Shown here piece by piece: positions 35,121-43,855 of a DNA stretch of 64,000 nucleotides (positions are counted from its first letter, which is position 1; each line of letters starts with the position of its first letter). The notes beneath the pieces are model-generated. The model was given only the letters and a program-made list of their open reading frames with translations. It was not told where the DNA came from and did not search any database. The stretch lies in NCBI GenBank assembly GCA_033398695.1, contig CM065802.1, forward strand, positions 210,013,096 to 210,077,095, read 5' to 3'. Origin of the DNA: Orobanche coerulescens. Its lineage: Eukaryota > Streptophyta > Magnoliopsida > Lamiales > Orobanchaceae. A program made the translations under genes and the position numbers.

Positions 35121-35147
35121 TCTTTGCATAATCGAAAAAGGCATGGT
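35121..35147 (+). repeat. 27-bp templated copy of Athila integrase
   Basis: Matches 23318-23344 base for base, including a run of five A that copy 2's own version (near 34061) lacks. It sits between the filler and the partial LTR, the pattern left by strand switching during break repair. Confidence 0.75.
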
Positions 35148-35612
35148 ATAGTTGTTGAGCTCACAAGATGCTAAATGTGGAAAATTCCACAAATATCAGT
35201 CTCAAAAACGGCTATGAAAAACGGCCCATTTTCCGCCGTGTTGTGCGCCGTTTTGTGGTGACTCGGTCTTTTCCGGAATACGCGTGAGGACACGGCGCTA
35301 AATGCCGGCCGTGTGTGAAACGGCCCAAGACACGGCCTTTTTTGCGCCGTATGTGAAACGGCCGACAGAACACGGTCCACTTTGCGCCGTTTTTGTATGG
35401 TCGTTTTTCCTGGAAAAATTCCCGTCGTTTTGGATTTGATCTTGTTTTCCGTCCTTTTTGATGCTTCATGTCAGTAATCTGTAAAATAACCATTTTTAGC
35501 TCATGTTTGGACATATCTGTAAAATATATATTTTTAATCACAAATCAGTACGATTATGCCCGTAAAAGGAATATTTTGTATATGAATTTTTAGATCAATT
35601 ATGCACTAATCA
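35148..35612 (-). repeat. Athila partial LTR (right edge)
   Basis: 465 bp equal to the U3 head of the Athila LTR (28796-29257), including the word array (35207-35400). It ends with CTAATCA and CCGTG, so it marks the true right edge of the insertion. The TATA box and the rest of the LTR are missing. Confidence 0.9.
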
Positions 35613-35617
35613 CCGTG
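35613..35617 (+). other. Target-site duplication CCGTG (right)
   Basis: Pairs with 16841-16845. Confidence 0.9.
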
Positions 35618-36273
35618 CTGCATCAATACACACCCAAGACCCTGACCCGAAGCATCGCTATAAACGGCGAATCCCTCGTTGCCACATCGCAACGCCAAGA
35701 CCGGGGCTGAAGTCAAACGCTTCTTCAGCTCCTCGAAACTCGACTGCCTCTCATCGGTCCGCATTTAACTTCTCGGATTTATGGAGCAACTGAGTAAGTG
35801 GCCGAGCTAGTTTTGAGAAACCCTCGACGAACCTACGGTAGTAGCCAGCCAAACCCAAGAAACTACGGACTTCCTTCACATTTGTGGGCGATGCCCAATC
35901 CAACACTGCCTTAATTTTCTGCGGATCCACACGAACCCCCTCGGCTGAAATCACGTGACCCAAAAACATCACTTCCTTCAGCCAGAACTCACATTTCGAG
36001 AACTTCGCATAGAGTTGCTCGGTCCTCAAAATGTCTAACACTATCGGCAGATGATGGGCATGCTCTTCCTCATTCCTCAAATAGATAAGAATATCGTCAA
36101 TGAAGACGACGACACACTTATCCAAATACTCGATAAAGACTTTGTTCATCAATTGCATGAACACCGCCGGCGCATTAGTTAACCCGAAAGGCATAACTAC
36201 AAACTCATAATGTCCGTATCTCGTCCGAAAAGCCGTTTTCGGCACGTCGGACTCCCTCACCCGGAGCTGATAG
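35618..36273 (-). pseudogene. H reverse transcriptase C-part and RNase H start
   Basis: Continues the H RT that stops at 10459. It holds [36 protein letters not shown], the catalytic [23 protein letters not shown] and [16 protein letters not shown] (35751-36268), then, after one frameshift near 35755, the RNase H start with sequence around LGCVLMQ. It is cut on the right by the S LTR at 36274 and on the left by the Athila composite. On the map it lies 25 kb to the wrong side of its N-part, so H is circularly permuted. Confidence 0.9.
36269..36273 (+). other. Target-site duplication GATAG (left flank of S)
   Basis: Directly precedes the LTR start at 36274 and matches 10459-10463. Confidence 0.85.
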
Positions 36274-37694
36274 TGTAATATCCGCAATTTTGGATTTCCG
36301 GTAATTTTCATTTTTCGGCGGAGGTCCGTTTCGAAAACTCGCTTTTGACCGTTTCGTCATTTGGAGAATATTTAATTCTTCACTTTTTGTCATCCGAGTT
36401 CGTTTCGGTATTGTTTTGTTGAGTTCCGTGTTCTTAAACGACTTTTCCGCACTTGAGTTCGATTCTCGCGAATCTCGTCCGAAACTGTTGTTTCGAGTTT
36501 CTCGGAAGTTCATTTAATGTTATTATTCATGTTGTAAGCTTCGGTTTGGTGTTTCGATCGTATCGTATTTTGGACGTTTGGGCCATTTTCGTAATTTCCC
36601 AAAGTTTTGGGTAATTACTTAGTTGTCGGATTCCGAGCCTTCGTGGTCGGAATTGTGTGTTCTCTTAGCTCTTAGATTCGTCCTTGCGAGTACGTCAGAA
36701 TCCGTATCATCGATTCGTATTCGTGTTCGGTCGGGTCGTTCGGCCGTCGGAGTTGCCCTACCGACATGGCCGGCACCGGGCCTGTGCCAGATCGCCGAGT
36801 CACGGCCGTAGTGATCGGCAGCTTCGGCCGAGTCACGGCCGGTAGTGATCGGCGGCTTCCGGCCGAGCAGCCGCACTGCAGGGCCGCGGACATGCCGGGC
36901 AGGCCGCGCACACTGTGGCATTTTTCGCCAAACCGATCAGACTGGTGCCGCGGCACACTCCGGACGAGCCATGCACACCGCCGACCACTGGAGCCATTTT
37001 GGGCTCGTGCCGCGGCACACTCCCGGGCCGCGGCACACTGCGGCACTTATTTAAGGCCCAAAGAAACGTTTTTCTCGCCATTTTTCTCCTTCTTCCACTT
37101 CTCTCCCGCGGCTGGAGTTGTTCCTATCATGGAGAGATGTTGTTTGTCAACAAATCCATGAAGTTTTGGAGTTCAAATCATCAATTATCCATCCTATAAC
37201 ATCCCTTGATCGAGCGAATCAGGTCAGATTTTCTAGAAATCTAATTTTGGGGATTTTGGGTATTTTGTTCGATTTACTGCTTAATCCGATTTAACTTAAT
37301 ATTGTGATGGATTGATGATTATTTGGATGTATTGTATCATTTCCCTTGTTAACCCATGGTCGGATCGTATCGATTCGTTATTTTGGTCGAGTTCTTGACC
37401 GACGCCTTGAAGGTGTCCGGTAAAATGTCATAGAGGGGTTTTCGGGCGTTCTACGATTATTTTTCCTCGTATGATCGATGATTTATTGAATTTATGTTGT
37501 TAGGGTCGAATTCTTGTGAAGAACTCGAGTCGGAACCCTTCCGTTCATTGTCTTCTTCGGGGTCCGAGCTTCCCGGTCAAACCGTGTTCTTCGGAGCGTT
37601 TGGTAGCGGTTATTAAGGCAAGTATCTTACTATACGACTTGTATCTTGCGACTAGTAATTGCGTATGAGATGTATGATGACTTTGCTTGCCTTC
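36274..37694 (+). repeat. S 5' LTR fragment at the right edge of H
   Basis: First 1421 bp of an S LTR, starting TGTAATATCCGCAATTTTGG. Word array at about 36785-37045 and TATTTAAGG at 37048-37056. It stops at CTTGCCTTC, where a T fragment begins. Its array region matches the LTR at 7853-10458 better than those at 2536 or 59505. Confidence 0.9.
36785..37056 (+). promoter_or_regulatory. U3 palindromic words and TATA box
   Basis: GTCACGGCCGTAGTGATCGG twice, then GTGCCGCGGCAC words (near 36946 and 37007) and GGCCGCGGCACACTG, then TATTTAAGG. Confidence 0.6.
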
Positions 37695-38570
37695 TATTAA
37701 TAACATCTGCTTGTATCCACGAATATTTGTATTAATAACATCTCGCGAGAGCATTCAAGCCCGGGCCTAACAAACCCGGCAAATCTTGTATTATTTATCT
37801 TCTCTCGGAAGTGCTCCCGCAATTGTTGTTTGTTGTCCGTCTTCCAGTAGTATTAATCTTCGGATAAATATTTTGGGCAACAACAATTGGCGCTAGAGGA
37901 AGGGGATCCAACCCTCGATTTTTTACACCTACCGTCCCGAAGAACACTCACTGTTCTCGGGGCAGATACTTGAAGTGACACTTACTGCACTTCAAAGAAA
38001 TCCTTCAGAAATCATGTCTTCCGCCTCCGCGCCGAAGAAAGCCGCTGACCAGCCGGCCAAACCCCCTGTTCCGTCCCAATCCGAGCCACAGCCGATGGTG
38101 GAAGGTAGCCGCCGCGGTCAGAGACGCTCGATCCCGTCCCTGGACGGCGGCCCAAGCCTCTCGCTCGATCGGTTCCGAACCAAGGAACAGATCGAAGGGG
38201 CCCTGGCCGTCCTACAGGAGCGACGGAGTGCTCTCGACGCGCGCCCACCGCCCCTGCCTCTCGCCGAAGATCAAGCGGAAGCTCAAGGCACTATCGCCGA
38301 GCGATCGCCAGAGGCTCCGTCCACAGGAAGAGGCGCCGCGCCTGGGCACCTCGTCTTCGATCGCACAGGCGGTGACCCGACTGCCAAGCACGGGCGCCCG
38401 GCCTCGGCCTACGAGACGACGGAGTTTGAGTCCGTCACCGGGAGCTCGGCCTACCCGACTCCCAAGGCGCCTAGCCGTCCGCTCCTCGCCGAATTGCCGA
38501 GGCCGGCGGCAATGGAGCCGGAGATCGCACACGATCGCCTCGGCCTCGCTCCCAAAGGTTACGTACGGCA
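37695..38570 (+). mobile_element. T fragment, plus strand (LTR tail, primer site, gag start)
   Basis: LTR tail 37709-37882 ending TTTTGGGCAACA, then ATTGGCGCTAGAGGAAGG as primer site and a leader, then gag. The layout suggests a Tat-lineage element. The first 14 bases (TATTAATAACATCT) repeat 37731-37744, a small templated insertion at the junction with the S LTR. The fragment is joined near 38570 to a truncated S LTR. Confidence 0.75.
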
Positions 38571-38583
38571 AGAACGGCCGTAA
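38014..38583 (+). pseudogene. T gag N-terminus
   Basis: ATG at 38014 starts MSSASAPKKAADQPAKPP, a proline/serine-rich N-terminus with no named domain, open to a stop at 38581-38583. The last codons already come from the joined S LTR. The same protein start lies on the minus strand at 46713-46897 with a few replacements. I place it in a Gypsy (Tat-like) gag from its position after the primer site; without the core domain this is an inference. Confidence 0.55.
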
Positions 38584-40892
38584 TGCCGCATGCACGTACA
38601 GCCTTTCCTACGTCGTAACATGTCCGCAGACCGGGCCCAGGAGTTCGCCTTGGCCGACATGCGTGCGTAGGCCTTGGCCGATTACGCACGTAAGCGGCCG
38701 CCGTGGTCGGCTATTTATAGGCGTGACCGAGTCATCCGCCATTTCTCATCTTTTCTTCGTTCCTTCCGCGATTTTTCACCCTAGATCGATGGTTTTGAGT
38801 AGAATCAACTTATATAAACATGTTTTGGAAGTTGGAATCATGGATTAACATCATCTTCCACCCGGATCGAAGGTAAGAACACCTAAACTTTTGGTTTTTG
38901 GATGTTCTTGAGGTTTCTTGGTGTTTTGGCCGATTTGCTTCGTTTTGATTCATATTATTGTTAGAACTTGATTGTAAACTCGTAATCATTCAATACCCTT
39001 GAAGTTTTGTGGAACGGATTTGAGTATTTCTTTGAATAATCGATTAAATTGGACTACGCCCTCAAAGTGTCCGATAAAATGCTTCAATGGGTAGAACTTG
39101 GGAAGTTCCATACGTTTTCGTAGAATTGTGATTGAATTGATATCGTTGTGACTTAGGAGCGAATTCTTGTGAAGAACTCGAGTCGGAACCCTTCCGTTCG
39201 TTGCCTTCTTTGGGGTCCGAGCTTCCCGGTCGAACCGTGTTCTTCGGAGCGTTCGGTAGCGGTTATTAAGGCAAGTATCTTACTATACGACTTGTATCTT
39301 GCGACTAGTAATTACGTATGAGATGTATGATGACTTTTCTTGCCTTCGTGAATATGTTCCGTTTGAGTTGGTTGTGTTTTCCGCAATTTGAAGGCTTTGT
39401 GATAATAGTGTTATATCAGAATACGTGTTAGGCGTGGTGCCATTTGTGCAGGAATGCAACGTACATATGGGATGGTTGTACACTTGGTTGTACAATGTAT
39501 TGTGTACCGAATGTGTGTTATGTTGGTTAAATATCGTTGATTGATAATAGTTGTTGCGAGTGTCGAGGTTGTGTTATGTGCGTGCAATGTACGATTTTGT
39601 GGTGATCAAGGTGATTGATTAATTGTGCTCATTGTTGTATGTAATGTGAATGTGAATATGTGTGTGACCGCTAAGTTCACTCGTGTTGGTTCGACGGAAC
39701 CTACGAGGATTCGTGGCAGTGGACTACGGGATCAGAACTTAGTGAGGTACTGAGGTCCAATCGTGCTGGTCTGACGAGGCCTACGATAACGCATGGCAGT
39801 GGACCATGAGTTTCGGACACGGGCGCCCAACCGGTGTGAGCTCGACGGGGCTTACGGTGACACGTGGCGGTGGACTACGGTGTCGTGTGTGTGTGATTGT
39901 TGTGATTGATATAGTCCGCGGGTTGTTATGCCTACGGAGACACGTGATGGATCACGGTGTCGAATTGGTTATGTTTGGTTAATGGTCCGTGGGTTGTTGA
40001 ACCTACGGAGACACGTGATGATGGATCACGGTGTCGGAATTGATTATGTTTGTTTAATTGTGCGTGATGTAGTCCGTGCGGGTTGTTGAACCTACGGAGA
40101 CACGTGACAGTGGATCACGGTGTCATGAGCATGATACTTTTCAAATCAAAGTTTTTAAAGGAAAAGTTTTAAGAAAGAATGTTGGGCCGAGCCCCACGAG
40201 ATTTATGGAAATGTTTCCTATTGTAAATCGTTGAATTATGAAACAAGTTTTGGGTTAAGGCCCTTAAGTTTTTCAAAGGTTTTGTGAATAAGGACTTGAG
40301 GTCTTAAGGTTTTGAAATTCTAAAAATTCCCGAGATGATAATCTTATTTTCGAATGCTTCATAGCTTATCTTCTCTCGTGAAAACCTCCCGGGAATATTT
40401 GATACTTGATTATTATATTTGATCACGATTATTAATTGCTTGTTACATTTCGTATGATTTGATACTTGCACTAGTAAAACAGTGGAGTTTTACTAACCCC
40501 AGTAATCGGGGGTGGATGTCTGTTTGCGCCTGTACATGCAGATTCGGGGAGCAACACAGATTGGCACAAGAGGATGATGAGCTGCGATACTTATCATGAG
40601 TCGAGAGTTATTTTGATCTTTGTTGTGTTGTCAGAGTTGATTTCAGTCTTCCGTCAGATTGTATTTCGACCCTCGTGTGGGTAATGTTATTTAAGCCGGC
40701 TTTATCGATTAGGTTGTGTGACCTCATCTGGCCCGTGTATTCACGTGTAGGTGACCATATTGGTCCGTATCATTTTATTGTTTGACAGTCGGCCTGCAAG
40801 CATTTGGTTGTTTATGGATGTTTAGCCCGGTAGATCCTTGTGGAAAGGGTCTACGGCGTGTAATATTCCCATATGGTTTTGGGGATGTTACA
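38571..40892 (+). repeat. S copy 2 5' LTR, truncated
   Basis: Starts inside the ACGTACG-type word array. TATA (CTATTTATAG) at 38711-38720, three hairpin units (about 39912-40130), terminal hairpin 40830-40854, end GGGGATGTTACA at 40892. The exact junction with T gag is uncertain by about 20 bp. Confidence 0.87.
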
Positions 40893-40896
40893 ATTA

Positions 40897-40907
40897 TGGT
40901 ATCGAGC
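40897..40907 (+). other. S copy 2 primer binding site
   Basis: TGGTATCGAGC, the tRNA-Met site with the A of its CAG missing. The loss may be a consensus error, since copies 1 and 3 have TGGTATCAGAGC. Confidence 0.8.
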
Positions 40908-41083
40908 TTAGGTTGCGGAAACCTAGGTGCCGGGTCGAGTCAAGTCGTGATTTGTCGAGTAATGTGTTGTCTTGTCGCTCGAGTCGCCGTGACAAATTGA
41001 GTTGTGCGTAGTCACAACGTGTCGATTATGTTGTCGGACGAGATTAGTATCGTGGCGATCACACCTCCGTGCGACCTGTGGAT

Positions 41084-42208
41084 GTAAGTCTCCTCCTTTA
41101 TGCGTAATACCTGTGTATCTCGATTTTATCTTAGTGAGTTAATTGCGGTGCATGATCTTGTTTACACAGTATTGTGTGATGTAGCTGTGTTTAATACTTG
41201 TGGTACATGGAATGAGTGTAGCTGGGCGTATTGTTGTTTTACTTTTGAACCACCGTGTGGGGTGGTATGGTGTGAAAGATGTAAACCTTGATGGGTTCTG
41301 TGAAGATATCAACGGTAGAGTTTGTGAGAAACTCCGATGAATGATTTTGCTGTGTGTTTAAACTTGATACCACGAGATGCATTTGATTGAATTGGCGACC
41401 CTGGTTGCCATTTGAGTATGTGGTTTTAAATTCGACTGTTTTTGGGATGTTGCAATTTTGTCCGCTATGGGTAACTTTAAGAATATTTTCTGAAGGACTT
41501 TACAGTTTGAGAATTTTTGTAGAAATCAATTTTTGGAAAATATTTTGGTGGTTCGGTCAAACCACGGTTTATATGGATTTTTAAAATTTGTAAATTTTGA
41601 CAAATGGGCCGTGTATTTTCAAATGACACCATCAGACGGTATTTGAAAAATGTGTTTTGAAGTACTTGGACATTGTAAAATATTACCGCTGCTTTTGTTT
41701 ATGAACTAAAGGATTTTGGGAAAACTTTATTTTGCAGAACGATTTTTGGTTTTCGGAATTTTGAACTTCTTATGTCCATGTGTTGGGGCTAAGTGGTTGT
41801 GATAAGTTTGTAGTGTTGTTGTGCTCGCTGGAGAATGTTTTAGTGTTTTCTAAATGTTGAGATACATGGTTTTGATTAAACGATCGAGGTATTAAAAATG
41901 TCTTCAAAAATTTCATTTCACCAAATTTTTCAAACTTGAAAATTTTAAAATTTTATCATTTGAATAATACCCCGGAAATATTTTATTTTTGCTGCGAGTG
42001 TTTGATCCCTACGATACGTGTGTGGTTTTAACTGTGTTTGGTTTGGTAAAATCCAAACACCTCTGTTGATGTGACTGTGTGAATTATTTTTGAATGAAGT
42101 TCTTAAATTACAGTGTTGGTTCATGCCCTTGTGTGATGACTTGGATCGTCCTATGTTGAAGTTGTGACGTTTGTTTGGTTGCGTTATTCTGCTTGGTCGT
42201 CTGTTCAG
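41084..42208 (+). other. Candidate leader intron of S copy 2
   Basis: Donor GTAAGT (41084-41089) in the conserved block GTGGATGTAAGTCTCCTC; acceptor TCTGTTCAG ending at 42208, one base before the gag ATG. Length 1125 bp. No other feature was recognised in this leader. Prediction only. Confidence 0.45.
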
Positions 42209-42209
42209 A

Positions 42210-43240
42210 ATGCCGAGAGGTCGTGGCCGAGGACGTGGTCGTAGTCGTGGTCGTGATCAGGAGCAGGAGAGGGCGACTCCCTCCTTGCCGAGTACCGATC
42301 AGCTCAGTACAGATCAGGGACATTCGACTAGCGTTAATGTTGACGTTGACGCTGCCACCATCCTTCGTCAGGTGGTTGATCAGTTAGTGCAGATGAATCA
42401 GGCCGTACATCGGGATGAGAACCCAGATGGGGATAACGGGGCTAGTAAGTGGTTACGAGATGTGATGAGGATGCAGCCGCCCCGTTTTGTGGGTTCATCT
42501 GACTCGTTAGGTTGGGAAGGCTGGCTCTTCCAGTTGGACAGAACATTTGATGCTGTAGCTTGTCCGGATGAGAAGAGGGTACCCATTGCTCAGTACTTGC
42601 TTGACAAAGAAGCTGCAGACTGGTGGCAGGCTGTAGTGCCTGCAGATCGTACACCTACATGGGCTGAGTTTAAGACCGCCATGGAGGCAGAGTATTGCCT
42701 GCCGCTGCCTCGTGAACGCAGATTGTTGAGTTTTTCTCGGCCACGCCTGTGATGTGTCGATATCCCAGGCGATAGTCGATTATAATCGACAGTTGGCTTA
42801 TGTTCGTGATCAAGTGAGAAGTGAAGCGGACAAGGTCCGATACTTCAATATGCGCATGAAACCCCATATCCGCGAGAGTATGGCTCCGCTTATGTGTACC
42901 ACCCTGAAGGAATATCAGGACCGAGCTTTAGCCATTGAGATGGCCGTTTCTGTGACGGAACTGCCCGTTGAGAGTAAGAGACAAGACCTCGAGAAATTTT
43001 TCAAGAGGCCGGAGGAGTGAGATCCGTGAGCCCGTTGCTTGCAGCTTTTCTTCGGGAGCACTCCTCGTTCGGTTGACTACCTAAGAACCTTACCCTGCAG
43101 GCGAGTAAGACGATCGGTGTGAAGACTCGCTTTAAGCTGCAATCGTGTAGGCCATGCGAGACAATTGTCGCTCGCCACCGGTTAATTGTTTTAAGTGCGG
43201 CAATCGGGCACCAAGCGGTGCATTGTGAGACCGTTGCCGG
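42210..43240 (+). pseudogene. S copy 2 gag (nearly intact)
   Basis: The only protein of the S family, a Gag that could package S RNA into particles made with a helper. ATG 42210-42212 gives MPRGRGRGRGRSRGRDQ, chosen over an in-frame ATG at 42171 because of the acceptor at 42208 and the matching H start. Then LGWEGWLFQLDRTFDAVACP, VPIAQYLLDKEAADWWQAV and TWAEFKTAMEAEYC (Retrotrans_gag). One frameshift near 42750 leads to a second open frame (42754-43020) with VRYFNMRMKPHIRESMAPL. A damaged single CCHC knuckle (CFKCG...GHQAVHC) lies at about 43188-43232. The frame ends near 43340 with no polymerase behind it. Confidence 0.82.
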
Positions 43241-43394
43241 ATGTTCGGGAATCGGGTTTCGTTCCTACTCGGGAGGGCCCGGTGGTGTCCATGATGTAGT
43301 TGTGTATCGTACTTTGTCTTGTAATTCGTGTAGAGATTGATATTTGTTGCGTGAACTTTTTGGTTTTGTTTCTATTCTATCATGATGTTTTATT

Positions 43395-43842
43395 TTAAGT
43401 TTTAACGAAACTTAATTTTAATCGGATAGAATGTAATATCCGTATTCTCGTTTTCCGTTATCTTGAATTGTTTGTGTTTTGACGTCGACATTTTCTTGTT
43501 GATGAGAATCTAATGATTTCTATCGTAATACTCTATTTGTTTCTGTCGCATAGCCGTTTTAGTCGGGTGCGACTTATTGTCGCGTACGTTTCTTTGATTA
43601 AATGTGTGCATATGATGTGGTATGTGATGCGTCGTTATTTGATCGTTATTGGTTGAATCATTGCCGGTGGCGTTGTTATGGTCGTCGTGTGCCGTGTTGT
43701 CACGCTGTATATTCTTTCGCGTTGCTTGTAACGTTTCGCCAATGGATGAAAGTTACGCGTTTCTTGTGTATCTTGTTGAGTTTTCTTGTCGGGGTATTGC
43801 TTCTCCCTACTTTTTTTTAAGTTTCGGGACGAAACTTCTTTT
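43395..43842 (+). other. Second-tract relic and 3' spacer, S copy 2
   Basis: Same relic as at 7396-7840: a damaged hairpin, TTTTAATCGGATAGAA and TGTAATATCCGTATTCTCG from 43432. The true tract follows 420 bp later. Shared presence in both S copies shows it predates their insertion. Confidence 0.6.
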
Positions 43843-43855
43843 AAGGAGGGTAGAA
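43843..43855 (+). other. Polypurine tract of S copy 2
   Basis: AAGGAGGGTAGAA directly before the LTR start, with AAGTTTCGGGACGAAACTT upstream at about 43818-43836. Confidence 0.85.

Larger units (their letters stand above)
16846..35612 (-). mobile_element. E: Athila composite (LTR-interior-LTR-interior-partial LTR)
   Basis: An 18.8-kb insertion in H RNase H, flanked by CCGTG. On the minus strand it reads: partial LTR (35612-35148), a patched junction, partial interior (RNase H, integrase, ORF3), complete LTR (29257-27583), tRNA-Asp-type primer site, gag, protease, RT, RNase H, integrase, ORF3 and complete LTR (18514-16846). The two full LTRs (1669 and 1675 bp) are nearly identical, so the event is young. 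Athila identity rests on the gag motif NPGWRNHPNFSW, the primer site, the polypurine tract and the extra ORF after integrase. One duplication around a tandem of two interiors points to recombination between LTRs after, or during, one insertion. Confidence 0.9.

Noticed and set aside
38228..38848. 206-residue plus-strand frame overlapping T gag
   Set aside because: Alternate frame of T gag running on into the S LTR; composition follows the GC-rich template.
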